A stretch of 64,000 nt of DNA from Octadecabacter arcticus 238 (lineage in GTDB: Bacteria > Pseudomonadota > Alphaproteobacteria > Rhodobacterales > Rhodobacteraceae), in NCBI RefSeq assembly GCF_000155735.2, contig NC_020908.1:1431001-1495000 (forward strand). Reading direction: 5' to 3'. The notes under the pieces are model-generated. The model was not told the DNA's origin, made no database searches, and saw nothing but the letters and a program-made list of their open reading frames with translations. How positions within the stretch are numbered: the first letter of the stretch is position 1; every line of letters starts with the position of its first letter. The position numbers were made by a program, and so were the translations under genes. Positions 37,957 to 46,994 of this stretch are shown here, piece after piece.

Positions 37957-38310
37957 ATGAGCAATTTGTATTGGCTGACTGAGGCGCAGATGGAGCGTCT
38001 CCGGCCGTACTTTCCAAAGAGCCGAGGTCGTGCTCGTGTGGATGACCGTCGTGTTTTGAGTGGCATTATCTTCATCAATCGCAATGGTTTAAGGTGGTGT
38101 GATGCACCTTCCGAGTATGGACCGCCGAAGACGCTATATAATCGATGGAAGCGCTGGAGTGATATGGGCATATTTGCCCAAATCTTGATGGGGCTGGCCG
38201 AGCAGGCCCCCGACAACAAAACCATCTCAATCCCCTCTCATCGAAACTGCGTTTCGACTGCCGGGCAGTGGACGCCACCTACCTCAAAGCACATCGTACG
38301 GCCGCCAGCC
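37957..38310 (+). pseudogene. IS5 transposase, N-terminal half
   Basis: MSNLYWLTEAQMERLRPYFPKSRGRARVDDRRVLSGIIFINRNGLRW.. (landmarks) is the N-terminal DUF4096-type domain of IS5 transposases; the chain continues after a 38-bp insert with DATYLKAHRTAASL, where the DDE Asp sits, and then stops at the IS3 end. Confidence 0.9.
38233..38270 (-). repeat. Hairpin mini-insertion 8 (38 bp) inside IS5 transposase
   Basis: On the minus strand: CACTGCCCGGCAG, stem TCGAAAC, loop GCA, stem GTTTCGA, end TGAGAGGG. Excision rejoins ACCATCTCAATC and GACGCCACC, coding TISIDATYL, the normal IS5 text. Compared with insertion 4 the stem has a compensated T-A to A-T change. Antisense to the transposase. Confidence 0.92.
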
Positions 38311-38353
38311 TGCCGGAACGTGTCAACGACTTTGAGACAGTGGCTTTTGGACT

Positions 38354-39366
38354 TTAGGCTTGGGTTTCTTCGGTTGGTTTTGGTGGGTTGATCCAGACGG
38401 CGGTCGGGATTTGAGGCGGTTTTGGTGGTTTGTGTACGAAGCGTTCGGGCGTGGCGAGGAATGCCGCGTCTAGTGTTGCTTGTCGCGCGGTGTAGATTTC
38501 TTGGGCCTGCCCAAAATGGATTTGGTCGGGCGTCATCAGACCAATCCCGGCGTGATGATGGTCTTGGTTATACCATGCAAAGAACCTGCGGCAGAATGCG
38601 CGAGCCTGCTCGATGGTTTCAAAGTTCTTGGGGAACTCTGGCTGATATTTCAGTGTTTTGAAGTGGGCTTCGGAGAACGGGTTGTCGTTTGAGGTGTGGG
38701 GCCGACTGTGGGACTTGAGCACACCAAGATCAACCAGCATCAGGGCTGTCGTCTTTGCCTTCATGGGCCCACCGCGATCTGCATGCAATGTCAGCTGATC
38801 GCGTGGAACCTCGTGTTTTTCCATCGCGTCGATGAACAGCTCTTTGAACTGGCTGGCGCTCTCCGCGTGCTCGACGCGCCAGCCAACAACGCGGCGGCTG
38901 AAGATGTCGAGGATGACATAGAGATAGAAGTAGGACCATTTCACCGGGCCCCTCAGCTTGGTGATGTCCCAAGACCAGACCTGATTGGGGGCTTCAGCTA
39001 GAAGTTCAGGCTTTTGATAGACGGGATGTGTGCTCTGTCGGCGGCGTTCGCCAACTTCGCCCTGCGCGGCCAATATCCGTTACATCGTGCGGATTGAACA
39101 CAGATAGGTGCCTTCATCCAGCAAGGTGGCAAAGACCTCTGTGGGCGTCTGATCCGCAAAGCGGGGTTCGCGCAGGTGTGCAATACCTGGTCTCTTTCTC
39201 TTTCCGGCAGAGCCCGCGAAGACGCTGCGCGCGGTGGGCGTGTGCGTGGTGGTGCCGTCAGCGCCGCACGCTGTCGAAGAACGCTCGCGCGCGATAATGA
39301 TAGCGCGGCGCAGACAGCCGAGGTCAAGCCGCTGCCGGTGGGCAATGCAATCGCGACGGCCATCAT
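38354..39366 (-). pseudogene. IS3 transposase OrfB with frameshift and stop
   Basis: N-terminal part from [21 protein letters not shown] (39360s) is joined by a one-base frame shift near 39175-39190 to REPRFADQTPTEVFATLLDEG; a TAA replaces the Tyr of RTMYRILAAQGEVGERR near 39080. The catalytic half from 39073 on is complete (WSWDITKLRGPVKW, HADRGGPMKA, DNPFSEAHFKTLKY). Confidence 0.85.
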
Positions 39367-39845
39367 GATTTGCCGCTGCGCTCTTGCGTCTGCTCCATCT
39401 CGTCCAGAAGTCCCGCCACTTTTTTTTGGATGGCAATGATGGCTTCCGCCTGATCCAGACGGCGCCGCAAGGCTGTCACCTCACGGTTGGCCTTGGCTAG
39501 CTCAGCTTGCAATGGATTGGCAGGTGCCTTTTGTGGGCCACAGCGCATTGGCTGCAATGCACCCAATGTGCCGGCCGTCCGCGCACGGCGCCAATCGGTC
39601 AGTGCAGAGGAATAAAGCCCCTCCCGCCGTAGAATGGCGGAAACCCCGCCAGTGTCTGCCACTTGGTCCGTCTCATCCAGAATGCGCAGTTTGTATTTGG
39701 CTGTGAAGTTGCGTCGCTTCGGGATGCTCGTCAGTTCCGCTGTGGGAGCCAACGGCGCATTAACAACGCGGGGAGGCGACGTTGGGGCCAAAACGGCTCC
39801 AGATCCAGCATCTGGCGAAAGTGGTGATTGTGAAGGCATAACCAT
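39363..39845 (-). CDS. IS3-type transposase OrfA
   Basis: 160 aa. Low-complexity N-terminus, then a helix-turn-helix ([44 protein letters not shown] in pieces) and a leucine-zipper-like C-terminus ([31 protein letters not shown]). Overlaps the orfB start, where programmed -1 frameshifting normally joins the two. Confidence 0.85.
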   Translation of the reverse strand: MVMPSQSPLSPDAGSGAVLAPTSPPRVVNAPLAPTAELTSIPKRRNFTAKYKLRILDETDQVADTGGVSAILRREGLYSSALTDWRRARTAGTLGALQPMRCGPQKAPANPLQAELAKANREVTALRRRLDQAEAIIAIQKKVAGLLDEMEQTQERSGKS

Positions 39846-40368
39846 GGGTTCGTTCTCCTACGCCCTCAAGTGTAAACTTTAGCCAGTCAATTGTCTCACG
39901 CTTATTGGCACGGAGGGGCGGTTAAAAAAGGGGGGCGAGGACGCCTGATCGGGTTGACCAAGGGCGGTATGAATACAAAGCTACATGCTGTCACAGACAC
40001 CAGCGGACGACCAATCCGCCTCTTCATCACAGCAGGACAAGTCAGTGATTACACTGGTGCAGCCGCCTTGATGAATAATCTGCCTGAGGCTGACTGGCTC
40101 CTCGCTGACAGAGGGTACGATGCTGATTGGTTCCGTGAAACCCTTGTAGACAAGGGCACAACGCCCTGCATCCCCGGTCGCAAGTCGCGCAAAAAGACCG
40201 TCAAGTACGACAAGCGCCGTTACAAACGACGCAACCGTATCGAGAGAATGTTCGGAAGGCTCAAAGATTGGCGCCGCGTCGCAACTCGCTACGACAGATC
40301 ACCAACAGTCTTCGTCTCCGCAATCGCTCTCGCCACAACCGTCATATTTTGGTTATGAGTCCTGAGCC

Positions 40369-40697
40369 TACGTGACGTAGTTAATAGTAAAAGGCACTCG
40401 AGGTAATAACACTCGGTTAGGTTTCAAACAGAATCTTCATTTTCCATCACTCAACCTCAACTTTTTCAAACGTAATGGAGAACCCCTGCATTGCCCAAAA
40501 AACAAGAAGCATTACAGCGAAAACCAATATTTCAGTAGGGGTCAGCTTCCATTGTCTTTGGATTAGACCATTCTTTAGGCCCGCCGCAGATAAAAAAAGT
40601 TCCACATTTTCATGGTTTTCCTAAATTTTAAACTCCATTCAGCTCTCCGCATCACAATCAAGCTAAACGCCTCCTTCAATGCCGCCACACCTCTCAA
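40369..40697. other. Intergenic remnant between IS5 and IS66 pieces
   Basis: AT-rich, no clear gene. A 52-codon minus-strand frame (40605-40447, GTG start) codes for one hydrophobic helix (LTPTEILVFAVMLLVFWAMQ) and ends FEKVEVE; it could be a small membrane peptide, but there is no good ribosome site. Confidence 0.4.
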
Positions 40698-40797
40698 GCA
40701 AGCATCAACGCTGCCCTTGATCAAGCTGCGTCTTTTGCCTCGGCCTTGGCGTTTCGGGCGTTGATCATGTCCTGATAGGCCCACGGCATGAGGTCGC
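40698..40797 (-). mobile_element. IS66 right-end remnant
   Basis: About 100 bp matching, with scattered substitutions, the last ~25 codons of tnpC plus the right terminus of the three intact IS66 copies (GCAAGCATCAACGCTGCCCT against GTAAGCATCAACGCTGCCCT). It is the oldest of the IS66 traces here and cuts off the end of the DUF2059 gene. Confidence 0.88.
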
Positions 40798-40801
40798 GTC
40801 G

Positions 40802-41623
40802 CTAAAGTTCCTGCATCGTCATTTCATTGGCAGCGGCACGGCCCAAGGAGTGGCTGATCCCTGTAAACAAGCGATCAAAACTCTCAAACATCGCGCGGTT
40901 TATTTCACCGCCCGCCTCCGTTTCCGAAAACGCAATATAGGCCTGCAAATCCGCATCAGCGAGAGGTTGGTATGCCATAAACAGGAACGAATAAATCCAT
41001 TCGGTCGTGCTCTCGCTGATCTCTTGTTCCTGGCTCCAGACATCTGACAGGATTTGCTCTTCGCTCAACGCGCCATCAAAAGCACGGCCATCCACAAGCC
41101 CGCCATAAAACGCGAGGTTTGAATTCAGCGCGCCCTCTACGTTGGTTTCAATCAAGTTGTTAATGTCGACAAATTCACCGACCAATGCGATGCGCGGGTC
41201 GCCGTCCGCCGACGCAATCGCTGCCGCCTCCTTGGCGGCTTCTTCGACGGCGTCATCCAGCAATGCGCGCCGCGCGCTGACCTCAAGTCCGACAATCATC
41301 TGGCCTTGCTCGGAGCCGAAGAAGCCAATCAGCGGTGCCAGATCAGCCTCTTCCAAAGACGTCATAAAGTCTGTGCGAACCATGCCTTCCATCATGTCGT
41401 AGTCATAAATCCGTTCTACCGTGGCAGCCCATTCCGCTGTGGGTGGCCCGCCAAACAGGTCTTGGCCGATGGTATCGCCGTAACTGACCCCCTCTTCGCG
41501 CATGATCTCGATAATATCAGGCAGCATGAGCAGATCAAACAGCACATCCGTCTCGCTCTCCTGTGCCATCGCTGGCATGGCGAGGGTGGCGACGGTGGCA
41601 AGTGTTGCAAAACGCATAAACAT
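40802..41623 (-). CDS. DUF2059-type periplasmic protein, C-terminus altered by IS66 remnant
   Basis: 273 aa. Signal peptide MFMRFATLATVATLAMPAMAQ, then two repeats of the all-helical DUF2059 fold (EWAATVERIYDYDMMEGMV.., SEQGQMIVGLEVSARRA..; TEWIYSFLFMAYQPLADADLQAYIAFSETEAGGEIN). Function unknown. The stop comes five codons after the last good match, exactly where the IS66 remnant begins, so a short native C-terminus is probably lost. Confidence 0.82.
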   Translation of the reverse strand: MFMRFATLATVATLAMPAMAQESETDVLFDLLMLPDIIEIMREEGVSYGDTIGQDLFGGPPTAEWAATVERIYDYDMMEGMVRTDFMTSLEEADLAPLIGFFGSEQGQMIVGLEVSARRALLDDAVEEAAKEAAAIASADGDPRIALVGEFVDINNLIETNVEGALNSNLAFYGGLVDGRAFDGALSEEQILSDVWSQEQEISESTTEWIYSFLFMAYQPLADADLQAYIAFSETEAGGEINRAMFESFDRLFTGISHSLGRAAANEMTMQEL

Positions 41624-41767
41624 AGGGGGCCTCTCTTTCTTAACTCCTTAGGAATAGGCATGGTGGTCGGTATTTCCAAGGGGCAGCACAGGGCGCGCAC
41701 GCGATTGTCACCGAATGCCCTTGCGCGATGTGGTTTGTCAGATTATCAGGCCGACGATCGCAGTCGC

Positions 41768-41857
41768 GGAGAGGTGGCGGAGTGGTCGAACGTGGCGGTC
41801 TCGAAAACCGTTGAGGGTGCAAGCCTTCCCAGGGTTCGAATCCCTGTCTCTCCGCCA
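41768..41857 (+). tRNA. tRNA-Ser (anticodon CGA)
   Basis: 90 nt with encoded CCA and the long variable arm of tRNA-Ser (TTGAGGGTGCAAGCCTTCCC). Acceptor GGAGAGG/TCTCTCC, anticodon loop CTCGAAA with CGA at 41802-41804, T arm AGGGTTCGAATCCCT. Integration site of the island that follows. Confidence 0.96.
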
Positions 41858-41859
41858 AT
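41838..41859 (+). repeat. attL of the tRNA-Ser island (22-bp direct repeat)
   Basis: The last 20 bases of tRNA-Ser plus AT, starting GAATCCCTGTCTCTCC. An exact copy lies at 54679-54700. Gene-end duplications like this mark tyrosine-integrase elements. Confidence 0.95.
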
Positions 41860-41932
41860 AATCACAGCATGGCACTAAAACCCCATATTTCCTTGGCTTT
41901 ATAGTATTCAGAGTTGACGGCTTCCAGATTGA

Positions 41933-41968
41933 ACCCCAAGATGGACCCCAAATTGGACCCCATTTTGC
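41933..41968 (+). repeat. 12-bp iterated repeats near attL (three units)
   Basis: ACCCCAAGATGG, ACCCCAAATTGG and ACCCCATTTTGC follow each other with a 12-bp period between attL and the integrase gene. A similar array stands just inside attR. Likely arm-type sites for the integrase or sites for an excision factor (inference). Confidence 0.75.
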
Positions 41969-41980
41969 TATAGGTTAAGC

Positions 41981-43591
41981 ATGGTTTCTCGTATTTACAA
42001 AGCACACAAGATGCACTTCAGGAAGAAAAAATGGTATGCTTCCGTTAGCGTACCGCCTGAGGTTAGACACCTGCATTCAGAACCTAGGCTAAGGTTATCT
42101 ACTGGCACGAGTGACAAGACCACAGCAGGAATATTGGCTCGTGACAAAGTCGTCCCACTTATACACCGCAGGATAGACGCACTTTTTGATAAACTGGACC
42201 CGTTTGTCGAAGGTTTACGAGACATTCTTGAAAATGAGGGGGCAGATGTCAGCCAGTGGTATCATGACGGATGCATCAAACTAAAAGTTAGTGGCGACAA
42301 GACCACTTTAAGCGCGATATCTGGTGGGATCAAATTTAAGGCTAATGGAAGAGCTTTAACCGTCGTTGAGCAGTGGAAGGCTACTAATTATAAAGACTTA
42401 GCTATGATGGTAACAGGTCTAGGATATGCTGTTCCAGAACGGTTATTGACCGCGCTACCCCGAGACTTAATGCAAGAGATATACGATACCGCCAAGCCAA
42501 CAGGTGCCCCGCCTAGTGTGATGGGAAAACTTTATAAAGAAATCACAGGCTTGTTGGGGGACGAGGATGGCCAAAGGGCGCTTCAGATGATGCCAAGCAC
42601 AATTACAAGGATTAATATCCAGTCCGCCAAGACACTTATGCCAATGTTTATCGACTGGTCTGAACGCTACATTAAAGAAAAAAAGCGTAAAGACAGCATT
42701 GACGTACACACCAAACGTAAGAAAGCCTGTGCGATGTTTCTTCTAGTTTGCGGGAACAAGCCACTGGATGAGTACGACGCCGTTCATATGATCGAGATGG
42801 CACGTTATATGGATCATGATACCAATGGTCGCCAATGGGCCAAAGCAACAATCAAAAATTACGTGTCTTACGTCAAACAGGCCTTTGATTACGCAGGGTC
42901 TAGCCGAAACGACTTAGGAAAGGTCGTTCTGACAGCGCATCCATTCCATAACATGCAGGAAATTAAGAGCTACGGAAGCGAGGGTAAGCCATATTTGCCC
43001 TTAACCAGTGAGGAACTTACTTCCTTATTTAGCAGCAAAATGGAACCACAAGAACGTCTTTTGTTAGCCGTCTTAGTGACAACAGGCATGAGATTGGATG
43101 AGGCGGCGCTAATGATCTGGGAGCGTATTACTCTTCAAAATGGGGTCTTGTGCTTCTCGTTAGTGGACCATGTAGCTGACGAAGCCGTAAGGGTCAAAAA
43201 TGTAGGCTCACGGCGCTACATCCCTGTTCCCGATGTAATCAAATCTATGCTTGGCAATGGTGGTACAGGCCGCCTTTTTAACTACCGCATAGACACTGAA
43301 GGTAAATCAGAGAACGCCGCGTCTAAGTCACTTATGCCAATCATTCGCCAAGTCACCTCCCACCCCCAGAAGGCAGTGCACAGCCTTAGAGGGACATTCA
43401 TTGATCTAGTGCGCGAACTTGGTGACGTTGATAGTGAGGACAGAAAGTTCATCACTGGTCACAAACAAGGCGATGTTGGAGGAGATGGCTATGGTGAAGG
43501 TCCTTCTATGAAAAAGCGCCTTCATATCATCAACAAAGTTGAGCACCCTTGGTTGACCTCAGCCTTTGCGAACAGCCCACACAAACCCTAG
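41981..43591 (+). CDS. int: Tyrosine site-specific recombinase (integrase)
   Basis: 536 aa. Long N-terminal region with arm/core-binding parts, catalytic domain from about residue 340: Arg in TTGMRLDEAAL, HSLRGTF (His-x-x-Arg), ITGHKQGD (second His) and the Tyr nucleophile in GGDGYGEG. 122 bp after the tRNA-Ser and pointing into the island, the standard arrangement. Should integrate and excise the 41.84-54.70 kb island at the tRNA 3' end. Codon use is AT-richer than the core genes. Confidence 0.92.
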   Translation: MVSRIYKAHKMHFRKKKWYASVSVPPEVRHLHSEPRLRLSTGTSDKTTAGILARDKVVPLIHRRIDALFDKLDPFVEGLRDILENEGADVSQWYHDGCIKLKVSGDKTTLSAISGGIKFKANGRALTVVEQWKATNYKDLAMMVTGLGYAVPERLLTALPRDLMQEIYDTAKPTGAPPSVMGKLYKEITGLLGDEDGQRALQMMPSTITRINIQSAKTLMPMFIDWSERYIKEKKRKDSIDVHTKRKKACAMFLLVCGNKPLDEYDAVHMIEMARYMDHDTNGRQWAKATIKNYVSYVKQAFDYAGSSRNDLGKVVLTAHPFHNMQEIKSYGSEGKPYLPLTSEELTSLFSSKMEPQERLLLAVLVTTGMRLDEAALMIWERITLQNGVLCFSLVDHVADEAVRVKNVGSRRYIPVPDVIKSMLGNGGTGRLFNYRIDTEGKSENAASKSLMPIIRQVTSHPQKAVHSLRGTFIDLVRELGDVDSEDRKFITGHKQGDVGGDGYGEGPSMKKRLHIINKVEHPWLTSAFANSPHKP

Positions 43592-44048
43592 GTCATCCAA
43601 ACTCTGGCGTTGCTCTCCAGACAATGCCTCTTCGGCTGCACGTTGTTTGCTAATCTCTCTGTTCTTGAACGTTGAATGTTAACCTTAGGAGCCGCTTTAA
43701 GCATCTCTCAGTGATGGTTGCTGCGGTAGGCAGTTGGAAGTCCTTAAAGTCACTCAGAGACGCTCCCTGTGGCTCTCAGATACCTCTGAATTACCGCATG
43801 GCGTCACTTACACCCGACACATCAACCTAGGGTGGCCCTGAGGGGCTCTGTGGGCATCATACAGTGCATGTAGGGTATTTTCTAGATCAACGTCAGCAAA
43901 TGAGACTTACGCGCTTCTACGGGGCTAATATCTGGGGGCAAAACCTTTTTCTTATGTTGCCGCGCGAGGGGCATACCTAGCTGAGGCAAATCGTTTGGCT
44001 GTGATGGCTAGGGTCCCACGGCTTAAAAGTGTCAACTTCTCATTGGCC
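43592..44048. other. Noncoding stretch between integrase and IS66 copy 2
   Basis: No convincing gene. The last ~100 bp (about 43945-44040, ..CTTATGTTG..GGGTCCCACGGCTT..) are a diverged repeat of about 50165-50250 further inside the island. Confidence 0.6.
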
Positions 44049-44132
44049 GTAAACATACAGGGAACCCCCTCTTTTTTTGGCATGATCTAAGGTGCGATTA
44101 TTGCGCGAAGCTGGCGATATGGCTGGCGCGAT

Positions 44133-44513
44133 ATGAGGATTTTGATGATGAACAAGACTAGGCGTGGCCGAGGTTCCAAATACACGGATGATTTCAAGCG
44201 ACAGCTTGTAGCGGAAAGCCACACTGCTGGCGTGAGTGTTCCAATGGTTGCCAAGAAGCACGGTGTGGGCACCAACCGGATTTATGCATGGCGCAGCGAT
44301 GGGCGGTTTCAGCCTGACAAATCAGATATAGGCCAGTTCACCCCCGTAGAGATTGCCGATGCGGGTATGGTGGACACGCCTGCGTCATCCGGCACCAGCA
44401 TCTTACCTGTCCCCCATATTGAGATCACACTTGAGAACGGTCGCAAGCTGAGCGTGAGCGACGGGGTTGATGCTGGCTTTGTGCTGGAACTGGCGCGAGG
44501 ACTTGCAGCATGA
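44133..44513 (+). CDS. tnpA: IS66 accessory protein TnpA (copy 2)
   Basis: 126 aa, identical to the protein of copy 1 at 3781-4161. Confidence 0.93.
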   Translation: MRILMMNKTRRGRGSKYTDDFKRQLVAESHTAGVSVPMVAKKHGVGTNRIYAWRSDGRFQPDKSDIGQFTPVEIADAGMVDTPASSGTSILPVPHIEITLENGRKLSVSDGVDAGFVLELARGLAA

Positions 44514-44857
44514 TCCCTGTTTTGGGGGATGCGAAGATCTGGCTTGCCGCAGGAGTTACGGATATGCGGCGCGGCTTCAACGGGCTGGCGGCGCAGACCG
44601 CGCAGGTTCTTGCAGCTGACCCTTACGCGGGGCATCTATTTTTGTTCCGTGGCCGTCGTGGCGATCAGATCAAGATGATCTGGTGGGATAGTCAGGGCGC
44701 GTGCCTGTTTACCAAACGGCTTGAACGTGGACGGTTCGTATGGCCCTCAGTCAAGGAAGGTAAAGTCAGCCTAAGCCGCGCACAGCTTGCGATGCTGATG
44801 GAAGGCATAGACTGGCGTATTCTCAAGAAGACATGGCGTCCAAGTATGGTTGGATAG
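44510..44857 (+). CDS. tnpB: IS66 accessory protein TnpB (copy 2)
   Basis: 115 aa, as copy 1 except Ser for Gly in WWDSQG. Confidence 0.93.
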   Translation: MIPVLGDAKIWLAAGVTDMRRGFNGLAAQTAQVLAADPYAGHLFLFRGRRGDQIKMIWWDSQGACLFTKRLERGRFVWPSVKEGKVSLSRAQLAMLMEGIDWRILKKTWRPSMVG

Positions 44858-44926
44858 CTGTATGTTTTATAGGACTTCTTGCCTTTGTGGGATTCCCATG
44901 ATGCCCGAGATTTGGTATGTAATGGC

Positions 44927-46621
44927 ATGAGTAAGACCCCTCCAAATCTGACTAATCTGCCCCCTGAAGTACAGGCATACGTTGCCGCGCAAACAGCGGA
45001 ATTGTCAGAGCTGAAGCAAGCGTTTCTCGGGTCATCCCTTGGCCATGCGACGGTACAAAAACGCCTCAAGGATGAGATGGCATCAGTGGACGCCGCCCTG
45101 AGTGCCGAGCGCACCGCTCATGCGCGGGCCATCCAGAACCGAGACACCATCATCGCCGATCTGCGCCTGCAACTCCACGGTCACAACAAGCACCGCTTTG
45201 GCTCAAAGTCGGAAAGCAGTGCACAGCTGGCGCTTGAGTTGATCCTTGAAGAACTTGAGATCGAACAAGCCGTTGAGACAGATGATGAACCCTCTGACGC
45301 TGAGGCCAAGCCGCCCCGCACACCGCGCAAGCGCAAACCTTTCCCAAAGGGGCTGAAGCGTGTCCAAAAGACCATCACCCCCAGTGATGCTTGCACCGAC
45401 TGTGGCGGCAGCTTCAAAGTGCTTGGAACGGATGTGATGGAGGAGTTGGAATATGTCCCGGGACATTACATCGTGAACCAAATTGGCCGCCCGCGTCTGG
45501 CCTGCACCTGTTGTGAGGCCGTTGTTCAGGCTGAGATGCCAAGCCGACCCATTCCGAAGAGCTTTGTCGGCCCCGCGCTGATGGCCCACATCCTGTGCTG
45601 TAAATACGGCTATCATCTGCCGCTGTATCGCCAGAGCCAGATGTTTGCCAACGAGGGCATTGATCTGAGTGGATCGCTCATGGCGGGATGGGTCGGCAAA
45701 TGCACCAAACTGCTGGAGCGCGTCTCAGATGCAATCCGCGATCACGTCTTTGAGGCGCAGGCGATCTTCATGGATGACACAACGGTCAAGCTGCTCCAGA
45801 AGGGCAATGGCAAAGGAAAGAATAAGACCAAAACCGCGCGACTGTGGGTCTATGCCCGAAAAGAAGACACTTGGGCCAGCGGAGCTCCACCTGCGGTGTG
45901 GTACCAGTTCTCCACCAGCCGTGAGGCGGAGCATCCCAGCAAGCATCTCGAAAGCTATGAAGGCTACGCCCATGCGGATGCCTATGCTGGGTATAATGAC
46001 GCCTACCGCACGGGGCGGGTCAAAGAGATGGCATGCATGGCCCATGTGCGGCGTGAGTTCTTTGACCTTTATGAAAGCACAAAGCTGCCCGTGGCGGGCG
46101 AAGCCGTGCTGCGGATTAAAAAGCTCTATGATGTTGAGACACAAGCGCGGTTCCTGCCCCCTGCGGAACGCGTGGCCCTGCGTCAGGAATACGCCAAGCC
46201 GATCTTTGATGACCTGGAAGTCTGGCTTAAAGAGCAACTGGGCAAGATCTCTAGCAAGACGCCGCTGGCCAAGGCGATCAAATATGCACTGGCGCGCCTG
46301 CCAAAGGCACGGCCCTATCTTGATCACGGCTTTCTTGAGCTGGACAACAACACAGCCGAGCGCGCAGTGCGCCCTGTGGCCGTGGGACGCAAAAACTATC
46401 TCTTCATGGGATCAGAAGCAGGCGGCAAATCTGCAGCAATTGCTTATACGTTGATAGAGACCGCCAAGATGAACAAAGTGAATCCCGAAGCCTGGCTCGC
46501 ATGGGTGCTGGAACGCATCCAGGACCATCAAGCAAACCGTATCAACGATCTCATGCCGTGGGCCTATCAGGACATGATCGATGCTAAAAACGCCGAGGCC
46601 GAGGCAAAAGACGCAGCTTGA
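44927..46621 (+). CDS. tnpC: IS66 transposase TnpC (copy 2)
   Basis: 564 aa from the ATG at 44927. As copy 1 except two Lys to Glu changes near the C-terminus (VNPEAWLAW and AEAEAKDAA). Catalytic motifs unchanged. Confidence 0.94.
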   Translation: MSKTPPNLTNLPPEVQAYVAAQTAELSELKQAFLGSSLGHATVQKRLKDEMASVDAALSAERTAHARAIQNRDTIIADLRLQLHGHNKHRFGSKSESSAQLALELILEELEIEQAVETDDEPSDAEAKPPRTPRKRKPFPKGLKRVQKTITPSDACTDCGGSFKVLGTDVMEELEYVPGHYIVNQIGRPRLACTCCEAVVQAEMPSRPIPKSFVGPALMAHILCCKYGYHLPLYRQSQMFANEGIDLSGSLMAGWVGKCTKLLERVSDAIRDHVFEAQAIFMDDTTVKLLQKGNGKGKNKTKTARLWVYARKEDTWASGAPPAVWYQFSTSREAEHPSKHLESYEGYAHADAYAGYNDAYRTGRVKEMACMAHVRREFFDLYESTKLPVAGEAVLRIKKLYDVETQARFLPPAERVALRQEYAKPIFDDLEVWLKEQLGKISSKTPLAKAIKYALARLPKARPYLDHGFLELDNNTAERAVRPVAVGRKNYLFMGSEAGGKSAAIAYTLIETAKMNKVNPEAWLAWVLERIQDHQANRINDLMPWAYQDMIDAKNAEAEAKDAA

Positions 46622-46644
46622 TCAAGGGCAGCGTTGATGCTTAC

Positions 46645-46994
46645 TAATAGTATGTAGTTTTATAACCTGTAATAGTATCCAGATTCTCAGCGCTTGTACG
46701 GTCATGAGCGTAGAGATTACTTGGCGACTGACTGGCTCTTTTCCTTTGGAGCACGTGGATTTCCTTAATTCACAAAGTCAGTCGCCGCCTTCTCCCCCCA
46801 CAACAAAAACCAACTACCTAAGCAGCTTGCTGCGCATTTTATATCCCATTGGCTTAATCGCTGATGGGCATTTTTTATTTCCATTAGAGAGGGAAACGCA
46901 TGGCTACCGCCCACGCCAAAGGAAAATTGCTTGACTATCTGAAAAACAGCACTACTGGCTTGGCCGCATGACCAAAAACCCTCAAATACCTGAT
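46645..46994. other. Noncoding stretch between IS66 copy 2 and gvpA control region
   Basis: Only short frames; a 23-codon one from the ATG at about 46900 (MATAHAKGKLLDYLKNSTTG..) has no visible ribosome site. It probably represents old flanking sequence of the gas-vesicle gene. Confidence 0.5.

Larger units (their letters stand above)
38311..39910 (-). mobile_element. IS3-family element inserted in IS5 (about 1600 bp)
   Basis: Ends TGCC..GGCA with imperfect inverted repeats (TGCCGGAACGTGTCAACGAC on the left; TGCCAATAAGCGTGAGACAA reading in from the right). Contains orfA (39845-39363) and a damaged orfB. It splits the IS5 transposase gene, so it arrived later than the IS5. Confidence 0.85.
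37884..40368 (+). mobile_element. IS5-family (IS427 group) element carrying an inserted IS3
   Basis: Left end GGGTCAGGACCCATTAA, right end (reverse complement) GGCTCAGGACTCATAAC, flanked by TA-containing bases. The transposase is split into 37957-38310 and 39911-40358 by the IS3 element at 38311-39910; the first part also carries hairpin insertion 8. Confidence 0.88.
44049..46644 (+). mobile_element. IS66-family insertion sequence, copy 2 (no target duplication)
   Basis: Same length and ends as copies 1 and 3, but flanked by CATTGGCC (left) and TAATAGTA (right), which do not match. Three protein changes against the others: TnpB G to S (WWDSQG) and TnpC K to E twice near the C-terminus. The mismatch of flanks suggests recombination between IS66 copies or an adjacent deletion. 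Confidence 0.96.

Noticed and set aside
40575..40784. 69-codon minus-strand frame
   Set aside because: Starts inside the IS66 remnant and reads it out of the transposase frame.
46870..46890. AGAGAGGG near gvpA as a ninth mini-insertion
   Set aside because: No GGCAG arm and no hairpin precede it.
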